From: Nageia nagi
Taxonomy: Eukaryota > Pinophyta
DNA: 64,000 nucleotides
Assembly: GCA_050084985.1 (NCBI GenBank)
Contig: JBITNC010000001.1
Coordinates: forward strand, 123,566,001-123,630,000
Reading direction: 5' to 3'
In this document: piece after piece, positions 12,695-22,139 of the stretch
How positions within the stretch are numbered: the first letter of the stretch is position 1
Layout: every line of letters starts with the position of its first letter
Position numbers and translations under genes: made by a program
Notes under the pieces: generated by a model
The model's input: only the letters and a program-made list of their open reading frames with translations
Told to the model about the DNA's origin: nothing
Databases searched by the model: none

Positions 12695-12907
12695 AGACTA
12701 AAAGACATTGAGAAAAGGCAATTAAATATTCCTTTTGATATGATTTTTTGTGTGCTAAAATACATGGATGAAGATATGTCTTATGGCATAAAAATTGAGG
12801 GTATTAATTTGACCCTAGAAGAAATTAAGGCTCTTATTGGTGAAGAGGAACTTTACATGTTTGGAGGGTATTGAGATGACCCATGTGATGAAAGTGAAAG
12901 TAAACCT

Positions 12908-13921
12908 ATGAGAGTTGTTTACATGCTTGGTGATATGTCTATTGAAGACACATATGATGAAAACTATGAAGGAGAATTCCTTGGAGAGGAATTAGATTGG
13001 CCTTGTGATGATCCATGTCTTATGGAGGAGACATTTGAAGAGTGTTCATTGAAGACACCATTTCAGCCATATGATGATGAATGCTTCAAGGAAGAGGCAT
13101 ATTGTGAACCCATTCTTATGAAGGAGAATGAGGAGGAGTCAACCCAATGTTGGCAAGAGTTTTTTTTTGATAAAGAACAAGATGAAGACACCCTTGAGGA
13201 GGAGTGTTCCATGGCTGCAAACTACTCACATGGAGTAGAGAATATTGATGAAAAGGCTCAAATCATATGGGATGATGATTCCATTGCTCAATTTGATGGT
13301 GAAGACACCCAATGTGAATATCACCAAGAAGAAACTCTCAAGGAGGAGAGTGTATGTGAGAATCTTCTTCTTGTTGAGAAGAGAGGAGAAGATGAGGAAT
13401 GCTTCATGGAGGAGGCACATGATGATTATCTTATGAAGACAATATGGGATGATGATCTTAGAGAGGTCATTGATGAAGAAGAAATGGAGGCTATAAACTC
13501 CATGTTCATACAAGAAGATCACTCACCAAGAGTGAATGACAAAGTATATCTCAAGGAGGAGAGAAAGAATAGTGAGATAGTACTTTGTGAAGATGAATAT
13601 CTCAAGGAGGAGATAGAAGATAATGAGATAGCCATTGATGGACTTCATGGTGAAATGGAGGCATCAAAAGATCTTGAGAGTTGTCTTATAAAGGCAACAA
13701 TATGCAAAGAGGAACCATGGGAATTCCTTATCATGAATGAAGAAATGATTGCTTTAAAAGTAACATCAAAGGAAAGATTAATGTGGATATCTACTCACCA
13801 AAACATCATTAGAGGAAATGATTTCTTATTTTTTGGCTTATTTTCTAATGCTACTAATGAATGTTTGCTGATTAAATGTGTGAAGGATAGGTTGAAGGCT
13901 ATGGAGAATGGAGGAGAATAA
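12908..13921 (+). CDS. Acidic ORF of element C, truncated copy (337 codons)
   Basis: I do not recognise this protein. It is strongly acidic (35 Asp/Glu in the first 100 residues) and has scattered cysteines (7 in the first 100). Short phrases recur: DDECFKEEA and DEECFMEEA, IWDDD at about residues 119 and 178, and YLKEE twice. No zinc knuckle, protease, RT or integrase motif is seen. In-frame coding appears to extend upstream from an acceptor-like site at 12694 (reading RLKDIEKRQLNIPFDM), interrupted by one TGA before this ATG, so the start is uncertain. The TAA stop lies exactly at the tandem junction; in the complete element the frame runs further. It could be a diverged Gag-like protein or a captured host sequence. 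Confidence 0.55.
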   Translation: MRVVYMLGDMSIEDTYDENYEGEFLGEELDWPCDDPCLMEETFEECSLKTPFQPYDDECFKEEAYCEPILMKENEEESTQCWQEFFFDKEQDEDTLEEECSMAANYSHGVENIDEKAQIIWDDDSIAQFDGEDTQCEYHQEETLKEESVCENLLLVEKRGEDEECFMEEAHDDYLMKTIWDDDLREVIDEEEMEAINSMFIQEDHSPRVNDKVYLKEERKNSEIVLCEDEYLKEEIEDNEIAIDGLHGEMEASKDLESCLIKATICKEEPWEFLIMNEEMIALKVTSKERLMWISTHQNIIRGNDFLFFGLFSNATNECLLIKCVKDRLKAMENGGE

Positions 13922-13927
13922 ATTTTC

Positions 13928-16043
13928 AATTAATATGTTTTTATTAATTTTGTACTAGGTGTTTCTAGTTTTTGAAAAGTTGCTTGTGTCTATTCACATA
14001 ATTTGTTATAAACTTAATCATTTTCAAACTATTTTTTTTATTTCTGTAGAATAATTTTGGTGAAGCTTGTCCCTTATATAATGTTTTGTTTTCATAAATA
14101 CTATAAAAAACTTATTAATAAAAATATGTACCCTCATATTTCAAGATATATGGACCACTTTTACTAATACATAATTTACAAATATTTATTCTTAGACAAT
14201 TGTAAAGATATTTACATATTTTAAATCTTACACTCTTTAGCTTAAATGGGTTTTTTAATTTCATGGAAAAATTCTACTTAAAAAATCCATTCAAATGTTT
14301 ATGCATAAAGTTGAGATTTCTATTAAAATTGCCTATGACATCTACTTGTAGGTCCATAGGCTAAAGTGTTGATCATATGCCTTTCCAAGATGAAATTTAA
14401 GGTGATCAGAGATTCAATATTGGAATCTCGATAAATTAAGATCTTGATTTTTTATATGTATTTATGATGTAAATATAAGGTGTTCCTTATATTTATTGGG
14501 ATCCAAACCTATATCAGGTATTCTTGATTTTTTTTACATTGATATTTTTACTTTCATCAATTTTCCCCACTTCCCTTTAAGTGGACCTAACTTATTCGCT
14601 TTCTCCACCTACCTACTCTTTGTGTATCAAATTTATGCTTCTGAGGACTAGTTGTAATTATGTTTTTTACTCATAGATTATTTTGAGATTTTAGCATAGA
14701 GGTCCCTATGATCATTAATTTTAGGGTAATATTTTCACTCTACTCACATCTATGAGTTGAGGGATTTTATGTGGATCCTCTACTCCTTCTCTTCCTATGT
14801 TTTCATGAGGACAATATTGTGATGATTCTTATTGTGATACATTCTTGATAACTTTGTGGCTAGTCTTAAGATTCCTCTTTGGTTATTTATTTCTATTTTT
14901 GAGGATGAAACCTCTCTGATTGAATGGGACTCTCTACTTCTCATCCTATTCTATGGGTATGCTTTAGTCACTCAAGCTATTTGAATGCTCCATATTTATT
15001 ACTCAAGGCTTATAGCTCTCTATGGTTTTATGAATTTGTGATGATGATTCCTATACAAATTGTACTTGCTCAAGCTTCGTTGTAAATATATGGCTCTATT
15101 ATTTTATGTTGGATTTGTAAAATTCTTTTCTCTTATATGAGATGGAATTATTTCTTCTCTCTTCTAGTGTTGTGGGATGGGCTTCATTATTCCACTATCG
15201 ATATTTAGGATATTAAATTTATGCTCACACTATCATCCCTTTTGTGTTGTGATGTTAATACTCTACTTCTATAGTAGTTCTAGAACTCACTTTCAATCTC
15301 TTTAACAATCCTCTTTGTCTTTTATCAAGGTGACAGACCTTGAAATAGCTCACTCTTTTCTAGTTACTCAAACAAATTTAGGAATCTCTCTTTGTTTTCG
15401 AAGCAGTATCCCTTGGATTCTTCTTTAGTAGTTTGGGATGGCTGATAGAATACCATATTTGAATACTTTTTAGAGTGAGGTTACTATGAATTCCTATTGC
15501 ACTACACCTTTTTGTGATGATACATTGTAATCACTAGTTGGTTGGGAGTCTCTCACATCTCACTCACATTCGACTTGATATGTCTTATGTTATTGATATT
15601 TTTTCTTAGTTTACACATTCCCCTCCTAAGTCTCACTAGCTTGCATCTAAGAGGATTCTTCATTATTTAAATGGTACATAAACACTTTGGTTTGTTTTAT
15701 ACAAGAGGTGATCTAATGTTGGTTGGTTTATACCAATTTTGATTTGGCTAGCTCTTCCATTGGTTGTCATTCTACTTTTGGCTATGTGTCTTTCCTTGGT
15801 AACTCTCCCATTTCTTGGTAATGCAAGATTCAATATACTAGTGCACTTTCATCCTTTGAGGCAAAGTATAAGGTAGTTGCTTATATGAGTCAAGAGGATC
15901 TCTATCATCGATAATTGTTATATGAGTTTTGGTTATTTTGAGAATCAATCTACATTTATTTAGTATGATAACTAGAGTGCCATCCATATCTTTCATAATC
16001 TTGTTGAGTATCCTCATTCTAGGAATATCCAAGATGATCTTCT
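13928..16043 (+). pseudogene. Copia-A RT / RNase H remnant, second copy
   Basis: Same sequence as 9444-11535, with the RNase H blocks readable at about 15540-15900 and the target CTTCT at 16039-16043. From 13.93 to about 15.5 kb it differs from the first copy mostly by single-base insertions and deletions; from 15.55 kb onward it is nearly identical. Its RNase H resumes after element C at 19487. Confidence 0.75.
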
Positions 16044-16352
16044 TGTTGGAATTATACCCTACATATCCCTAAGTCCTAAGTTAGTAGATTAATTAATTAG
16101 GATTAAGAGTATTTCCTAAAGTATTAGCTTGTGAGGAATATTTGGTCTATGTTGACCATATTCCATGCTTAGCCTATTTGTTAGGATAGGCATCACTTAT
16201 TGTCTTATAGTTCACGTAGGTGTGCTATTTGTGATATTTGTTATGGTGTGAGAATATTGCATCTCAACCATTTAGCTTGTCTTGTAATGGCTCACAAAGC
16301 CTATATATGTAACTCATTTTCATGAGTAATATAGAACATTATAGTTCTCTCA
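16044..16352 (+). repeat. Element C 5' LTR
   Basis: 309 bp, TGTTGGAATTATACCC to ATAGTTCTCTCA, preceded by the target CTTCT. It is followed after two bases by the primer-binding site. Confidence 0.92.
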
Positions 16353-16354
16353 AT

Positions 16355-16366
16355 TGGTATCAGAGC
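16355..16366 (+). promoter_or_regulatory. Element C primer-binding site
   Basis: Perfect TGGTATCAGAGC, complementary to the 3' end of initiator methionine tRNA, two bases after the 5' LTR. Confidence 0.92.
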
Positions 16367-17413
16367 ATAGTTGATTATTGGGTTAGAGTGAGTGAAGTCT
16401 TGAAGGATCTTATCAAGCTCCTCAAGGACTGTCATCAAGTTATTGAGCTTGTGGATGCATTGCAAAGAATTTATCAAATTCTTGCAAGTGTGAGATCCAA
16501 AGACTTTGAATTGATCTGGGTAGACTATTGCTTCTGTTTGTGACCTAACATTGAGAAGCATGTGCAGCTAGATGAAAAGGAGACTGCACATTCATTTCTG
16601 AAGCGATAGAGGTCAAAGAGGAGAAGTCACATTATGAGAGGATATCTGCATGCATTGTAGGATCACATAGGAGACTCTGAAGGAGATGATGTTTGGTGAC
16701 TTGATCTGTCATGTAGAGGAGATATTTCATGCATGAAGGAGCATGGAGGAGGTGCATGAAATGTGCATGAAGAGTAGCACATTGGAGAGTCGCATGAAGA
16801 ATCATGTGGAGGAGCTCACGTAAGCTATGAGGAGATGTATGCGATTGGTAGCCTACATTGTGAGGAGACTTTGGTGTTGCTATGCTACATTTGGTGGCCC
16901 ACATGAAGAAGAAGCTGCACAAAGGATGAACTGATCATGATGTTTACATGCTGCATGAGGAGCTCACGTAAGCTGGAGGAGTAGTGTGATGATCATGTGG
17001 TAGAGGATGTGGAGGAGTGACATCCATAGAAGGTAGCATGAGACTAACCTGTGCTCATTTTGTGATGTGAAGGGATCTACACCAGTGAGGAGAGATGTCC
17101 TATTGAAGCTGACCTGCCAAAATTGTGCATCCAAATCTGAGAAGGAGGTGGTTAAATGGCCATCTATTTTCATCTCTATTAATATCTAATTTTGATTACA
17201 GAGACTAAAAGACATTGAGAAAAGGCAATTAAATATTCCTTTTGATATGATTTTTTGTGTGCTAAAATACATGGATGAAGATATGTCTTATGGCATAAAA
17301 ATTGAGGGTATTAATTTGACCCTAGAAGAAATTAAGGCTCTTATTGGTGAAGAGGAACTTTACATGTTTGGAGGGTATTAGATGACCCATGTGATGAAAG
17401 TGAAAGTAAACCT

Positions 17414-18473
17414 ATGAGAGTTGTTTACATGCTTGGTGATATGTCTATTGAAGACACATATGATGAAAACTATGAAGGAGAATTCCTTGGAGAGGAATTA
17501 GATTGGCCTTGTGATGATCCATGTCTTATGGAGGAGACATTTGAAGAGTGTTCATTGAAGACACCATTTCAGCCATATGATGATGAATGCTTCAAGGAAG
17601 AGGCATATTGTGAACCCATTCTTATGAAGGAGAATGAGGAGGAGTCAACCCAATGTTGGCAAGAGTTTTTTTTTGATAAAGAACAAGATGAAGACACCCT
17701 TGAGGAGGAGTGTTCCATGGCTGCAAACTACTCACATGGAGTAGAGAATATTGATGAAAAAGGCTCAAATCATATGGGATGATGATTCCATTGCTCAATT
17801 TGATGGTGAAGACACCCAATGTGAATATCACCAAGAAGAAACTCTCAAGGAGGAGAGTGTATGTGAGAATCTTCTTCTTGTTGAGAAGAGAGGAGAAGAT
17901 GAGGAATGCTTCATGGAGGAGGCACATGATGATTATCTTATGAAGACAATATGGGATGATGATCTTAGAGAGGTCATTGATGAAGAAGAAATGGAGGCTA
18001 TAAACTCCATGTTCATACAAGAAGATCACTCACCAAGAGTGAATGACAAAGTATATCTCAAGGAGGAGAGAAAGAATAGTGAGATAGTACTTTGTGAAGA
18101 TGAATATCTCAAGGAGGAGATAGAAGATAATGAGATAGCCATTGATGGACTTCATGGTGAAATGGAGGCATCAAAAGATCTTGAGAGTTGTCTTATAAAG
18201 GCAACAATATGCAAAGAGGAACCATGGGAATTCCTTATCATGAATGAAGAAATGATTGCTTTAAAAGTAACATCAAAGGAAAGATTAATGTGGATATCTA
18301 CTCACCAAAACATCATTAGAGGAAATGATTTCTTATTTTTTGGCTTATTTGCTAATGCTACTAATGAATGTTTGCTGATTAAATGTGTGAAGGATAGGTT
18401 GAAGGCTATGGAGAATGGAGGAGAATGTCTATCAAGGCATTACTTGAGGATTGCATCATGGAGACAACATTGA
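17414..18473 (+). pseudogene. Acidic ORF of element C, complete element (frameshifted)
   Basis: Same protein as at 12908-13921 but split. An extra A in the run at about 17756-17761 shifts the frame, giving one frame to 17782 and another from 17751. Past 18425 the frame continues for 16 codons beyond the point where the truncated copy ends. Another frame beginning at 18425 looks like the better continuation, so a second shift is likely near 18420. Upstream, this copy also lacks one base near 17380 relative to the other copy. These differences may be sequencing errors and not biological decay. Confidence 0.55.
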
Positions 18474-18781
18474 AGAGTCTTCCTTGGGAGAAGACATTGA
18501 TTAAAAACTTGGGTCATGTGGATCCAAATGAGGAATGTAAAATCTTAGTAAGGTGTGATTTTTTGAGTAATAATTTGTGTGAGGAGCAATTCAAAGTTGC
18601 ATATGTAATTAGCCAATGTGTGGCTATGTATTGTGTCAAAGTGTGTGTAGACATTTGTGAGAGAGTAGTGTGGTATAATGATTATTGTGAAATGATGAGA
18701 ACATACTCATGTGAAGTATGCTATGATGTAATGAATGCAAAGCAAATGACTACTTGCAAACATGGTTTAAACACCATATAA
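18425..18781 (+). CDS. Probable C-terminal part of the acidic ORF
   Basis: A 118-codon frame beginning near the end of the acidic ORF, reading ALLEDCIMETTLKSLPWEK and then a cysteine-rich tail with spaced cysteines (CVAMYCVKVCVDICERV and CEVCYDVMNAKQMTTC). The composition carries on from the acidic protein, so I infer one original product broken by a frameshift around 18420. The cysteines do not form a pattern I can assign to a known zinc finger. Function unknown. Confidence 0.4.
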   Translation: MSIKALLEDCIMETTLKSLPWEKTLIKNLGHVDPNEECKILVRCDFLSNNLCEEQFKVAYVISQCVAMYCVKVCVDICERVVWYNDYCEMMRTYSCEVCYDVMNAKQMTTCKHGLNTI

Positions 18782-18859
18782 AAAATGAGAGAGAGATGAA
18801 AGAATGGTTCAAACACCATTGTGAGAGAGATTGGTTCTTGAAAACCAATACTTATAACA

Positions 18860-19172
18860 TTGATGGAATGTCACTACAAGAATGGTTTGAAGTACCATCC
18901 AAGAGATGAAAGAGTGTGGTTGATTAAAATCAAATATGGAGAGACTTTTGTTGAAGGGGGAGCTACTCAACAAAAGGAGGCACTCAATGAAGGAGCAACA
19001 TCAACAACAATGAAGAAGACTCCATACAACAAGTGGAAGGAGTGCCACCACTTATTTCTTGAAAATTTTGATTTTTTTTGTATGATTGGAGGAAATGAAA
19101 AAGGTTATGTTTCTTCCAACTTTGTAATGCTTAAGAACTCTTGCATGAGTTACTTAGATTTAAAGGGGAGAA
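18860..19172 (+). other. Element C 3' internal region
   Basis: A 113-codon frame (18860-19201) covers this part but runs into the 3' LTR. It includes GGATQQKEALNEGATSTTMKK and a KECHHLFLENFDFF stretch. It may be a further out-of-frame remnant of the element protein or chance. The polypurine tract AAAGGGGAGAA ends at 19172. Confidence 0.35.
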
Positions 19173-19481
19173 TGTTGGAATTATACCCTACATATCCCTA
19201 AGTCCTAAGTTAGTAGATTAATTAATTAGGATTAAGAGTATTTCCTAAAGTATTAGCTTGTGAGGAATATTTGGTCTATGTTGACCATATTCCATGCTTA
19301 GCCTATTTGGTAGGATAGGCATCACTTATTGTCTTGTAGTTCACGTAGGTGTGCTATTTGTGATATTTGTTATGGTGTGAGAATATTGCATCTCAACCAT
19401 TTAGCTTGTCTTGTAATGGCTCACAAATCCTATATATGTAACTCATTTTCATGAGTAATATAGAACATTATAGTTCTCTCA
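19173..19481 (+). repeat. Element C 3' LTR
   Basis: 309 bp, same ends as the 5' LTR. Differences noticed: TTGGTAGG for TTGTTAGG, CTTGTAG for CTTATAG, and CAAATCC for CAAAGCC. Followed by the target duplication CTTCT (19482-19486). Confidence 0.92.
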
Positions 19482-19486
19482 CTTCT

Positions 19487-19590
19487 AAGCTTTATTATCT
19501 TCTATATTAGCAGTAGATAGCCAACATCTTCTCTAAACCCCTTGCTTTAATTTGTTTCATTTTCTTGAGTTGTGTGGCTTGCTTGGGGTG
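19487..19590 (+). pseudogene. Copia-A RNase H, 3' end after the element C insertion
   Basis: Translation here gives QQIANIFSKPLALICF-type residues (with stops), matching the Q.ADIFTKPL...F motif that ends copia RNase H. It continues the domain that stops at 16043. This confirms that element C inserted into the Copia-A coding region. Confidence 0.7.
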
Positions 19591-19835
19591 AAGGAAGCTT
19601 TCCTTGGGGGTGTTGATGAGGAAATATTTCTCTCCACCTTCCTTTCTTTTCTTTTGGTAGATTCTCTTCTCCCCATGTGGTTTTTTCATCATTTACTAGA
19701 AAGATTCATGAGAGCCATTGTACATGAATACCATATCATACCTAGTTGTTGGGACTCATACTTGTGGACTTAGCCACTTTTTTCTATTTTGTTGGTTTTT
19801 GTCCACACTTATCCCTAGTATCACTTACTAGGGGG
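19591..19835 (+). other. Copia-A 3' internal tail and polypurine tract
   Basis: Non-coding tail between RNase H and the 3' LTR. It ends in TACTAGGGGG (19826-19835), a polypurine tract that would prime plus-strand synthesis. The 73-residue ORF 19552-19773 is out of frame with RNase H and is not supported as a gene. Confidence 0.6.
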
Positions 19836-20114
19836 TGATAGATTATTTTATTACCTTGTTAGGTATCTAAATCTATTGTTAATTTCATTAGGTCAATGGT
19901 TTGTCATGCTTATCCTCTTATCAATTTTTATGATTCAACAGTATGGATTAGTTTGATCGTGTGGCTTTTATTATTGGTCTTGATATTTAAGCAAGGTTAT
20001 GTATCTCATTTATTTAAGGAGAATGCAATCAATATTTTCTTCTCATTTGTAATTCACTTTCATTATCTCACTTTTTTGTGATCTTGAGCAAGGGTGTCTC
20101 TAACATTCCTTTTA
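19836..20114 (+). repeat. Copia-A 3' LTR
   Basis: Begins TGATAGATTATTTTATT right after the polypurine tract and ends near CATTCCTTTTA. Aligns with 6893-7160. The following bases (from 20115) are Copia-B LTR. Confidence 0.78.
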
Positions 20115-20420
20115 TAAAAACAACTAGGTGAAACAAATACTCAAATTAGAAACATCTAAATCTAAATTATAAGTTAAAAAATGACATCCTACACATGTTA
20201 AAAATAGAAATGCAAGCTCTATTTTAAAATGTATCACATATAGGATGAAATATGGTACATCTAGGAAAAATATGGTGGCATTTATGTCAAGATAAAATGT
20301 TCTTCATTTGGGATGAAACATGATCTCATTTGGATTGAAACATGTCGCATTTATGGGTAAAAAGTAGAAAACTTAGAAATGTCACATTTCATGGTAAAAA
20401 TATGAAACAAGTTTCTAATA
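20115..20420 (-). repeat. Copia-B 3' LTR, part 2
   Basis: Aligns with 24743-25046 of the Copia-B 5' LTR. Shared blocks include ACTCAAATTAGAAACATCTAAA, split by few differences, CATTTATGGGTA and CAAGTTTCTAA. In element orientation its first bases are TATTAGAAAC (expected TG mutated to TA), directly after the polypurine tract AAAGGGGG (complement of about 20424-20431). Confidence 0.8.
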
Positions 20421-20439
20421 CTACCCCCTTTGATATTGA

Positions 20440-21140
20440 AGGGACTCACTAATAAGCTCCTCATATTCAAAAAATAAGTTTTAGCAACTCCTTTGGTGAG
20501 GATATTTACAAGATTGTCTAGGGTGTTGCAATGCCTCAGTTTAATGATTTCCTTCTCCACCATATCCTAGATGAAGTAATCCTTTGTGTAAAAATGCTTG
20601 GATATTCTATGGTGGGTTGGATTGTGTACCAGTTAGATGGCATTATGATTATCATAAAATAGAATTGTAGGACCTCTTTGCTTCTCATTAAGTTCCTCAA
20701 GAATTTTCCTCAACCATAATGCTTAAGCACTAGCACTTATGATCACAATATAATTTTCCTTTGTATATGAAAGTTCAATAATGATTTTCTTCTTTTAAAT
20801 CCATGAAATGAGTCCTTAACCAAGGCTAAAATATTATCCAATGTGGATTTCTATCATTCAAGTTACTCCTCCAATCAGAGTGACTATATTTATAAAGTTT
20901 TATCTCATCATTCTTGTAGTAGTGTATACCAAAATCTAATTTGCCTTTGACATAATTCATAATCCTCTTGGGTTTCTTTCATGTTCTCTTTAGTAGGATC
21001 ACTCATGCACCTTGTCATAAGTGAGATAGGATGGGTAATATAAGGCCTAGTATTAGTGAGAAACATAAGCTCCTAGTTAAGATTCTATATGTGGTCACTT
21101 CAACTTTTGCTATTCCATTACCTTTACATAATAATTTAGC
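20440..21140 (-). pseudogene. Copia-B RNase H remnant
   Basis: Minus-strand frames read FLTNTRPYITHPISLMTRCM (about 21060-21000), ALWLRKILEEL and GPTILFYDNHNAI (about 20740-20640; compare cDNkSAI), HRISKHFYTKDYFI, and finally IIKLRHCNTLDNLVNILTKG (20563-20440; compare Q.ADILTK). These blocks appear in the correct order of a copia RNase H. The frame is broken by stops. The polypurine tract follows at once. Confidence 0.8.
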
Positions 21141-22139
21141 ATGAGATATAGGATTTGGAACTAGTTTTTATTCATCAATATCATATGTATTCAACATGTC
21201 ATGAGCATATTTAGATTGACAAATAAATACCTTATTATTATCTTAAGTCACTTCCATGCCAAGGAAGTAATGCATTAGTCCTAGATCCTTTATTTCAAAT
21301 TTTTTCATCTAAAGGCCTTGAAATCATCATTCAATTATGTAAAACTACCCATATAGATTATATCATCCACATACAAACACACAAATAAAATTTCTTGACC
21401 TTTCTTGTGAAACCATATTGATTGCAGTAACCATCAATCCTTGCATACCAAGCTCTTGTAGCTTAGTTGAGGCTAGACATGGCCTTATTTAACCTATACA
21501 CAATATATTCACCACCTTTAACCTCAAATCCTTTAGGTTATTAGACATATACCTCTTCATCCAAAGAGCCATTTACAAGTGCACTTGTAACATCCATATG
21601 ATTCACTTGCCAACCTTTGTGTATATCCAAAAAAGGACCAATCTAATCGTATCTTGCTTTGCTATGAGGTAAAATGTTTCTTAATAGTATATGCCATATA
21701 TTTTGGTAAATAACTTGACCACAAGCCTTACCTTATGTATTTCAATGCTCCCATCAATATTGTATTTGGTATTATAAATCCATTTTCTTCCAACACACAT
21801 TTTTCCTTTGGGAAGATCAACAAGCTCCCAAGTTTCATTCTTATTAATGGAAGTAATTACTTCTTTGAATTCCTTCAACCACAAATCATTAGTGCAAGCT
21901 TGATTATAGTTATATGGTTCAATTTCTACACTAGTTAACAATTCATAGTTAACTATATCACCTTTGGGCTCATGATCATCCTCATCACCAGAAATATTCA
22001 AAATATGAAGCCTTTTTATAACTTGATCAATTTCATTTACTTGGCTTTTAATGAATCTCCTTAAGAAATTTTGATCCAACATTTTATTGGATGAATGTGC
22101 TAGAAGTGTTATTTTACCTTTATTTGCTTCTTCTACCAT
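21141..22139 (-). pseudogene. Copia-B reverse transcriptase remnant
   Basis: The N-terminal RT block is open for 152 codons (22139-21681), reading WLKEFKEVITSINKNETWEL, VDLPKGK, GRKWIYNTKYNIDGSIEIHK and VRLVVK, the copia W..A...E...I..N.TW.L...P.G pattern. The catalytic YVDD is visible at 21373-21362, in VCLYVDDIIYMGSF. The region between is frameshifted. It would have copied element RNA into DNA. Confidence 0.85.

Larger units (their letters stand above)
9437..13920 (+). repeat. 4.5-kb tandem repeat, unit 1
   Basis: Begins in Copia-A and ends inside element C. The segment to its right (13921-18425) repeats the same order. The C-element part (11536-13920) matches unit 2 almost perfectly, while the Copia-A part (9437-11000) matches with many 1-2 base indels. 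See the findings for why an assembly cause is likely. Confidence 0.9.
11536..13920 (+). mobile_element. Element C, truncated copy in tandem unit 1
   Basis: Contains the 5' LTR (11536-11844), primer-binding site (11847-11858) and the internal region up to the acidic ORF. It then stops abruptly at the tandem junction and lacks the 3' third and the 3' LTR. It is nearly identical to 16044-18425, with only a handful of single-base differences seen. It is therefore part of the 4.5-kb repeat and not an independent insertion. Confidence 0.9.
13921..18425 (+). repeat. 4.5-kb tandem repeat, unit 2
   Basis: Repeats 9437-13920 in direct orientation with no spacer. The junction reads GGAGGAGAA then TAAATTTTC, joining the inside of element C to Copia-A. 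The coordinate offset is 4484 at the start and about 4508 at the LTR, reflecting many small indels in 13.9-15.5 kb. Confidence 0.9.
16044..19481 (+). mobile_element. Element C: complete young non-autonomous LTR retrotransposon
   Basis: 3438 bp: 5' LTR (16044-16352), perfect initiator-Met primer-binding site (16355-16366), 2.8-kb internal region, polypurine tract AAAGGGGAGAA (19162-19172) and 3' LTR (19173-19481). It is flanked by an exact 5-bp duplication CTTCT (16039-16043 and 19482-19486). It lies inside the RNase H of Copia-A, whose reading resumes right after it. There are no pol motifs, so it must depend on another element's enzymes. I saw about three differences between the 5' and 3' LTRs, marking it as much younger than its hosts. 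Confidence 0.92.
6893..20114 (+). mobile_element. Copia-A: Ty1/copia retrotransposon inserted in the Copia-B LTR
   Basis: Plus-strand element with a 5' LTR (6893-7160), a decayed primer-binding site (7161-7172), gag and protease (8.2-9.15 kb), RT and RNase H (10.55-11.53 kb, resuming at 19.48 kb), a polypurine tract (TACTAGGGGG, 19826-19835) and a 3' LTR (19836-20114). Flanks are TAACA on the left and TAAAA on the right, possibly a mutated 5-bp target duplication. The left boundary is uncertain by about 10 bases because the target LTR itself contains TGATAGAC, which resembles this element's own LTR start. No integrase domain could be read. It is swollen to 13.2 kb by element C and by the 4.5-kb tandem repeat. 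Confidence 0.8.

Noticed and set aside
13226-13522. 98-codon minus-strand ORF, and its 135-codon counterpart at 17622-18029
   Set aside because: Antisense shadow of the acidic ORF; the strong GAA/GAT codon bias of the plus strand leaves the opposite strand open with hydrophobic residues.
11847-16366. TGGTATCAGAGC at 11847-11858 and 16355-16366 as possible tRNA-related genes
   Set aside because: Only the 12-base complement of the initiator-Met tRNA 3' end is present, immediately after an LTR. This is a primer-binding site and not a tRNA gene.
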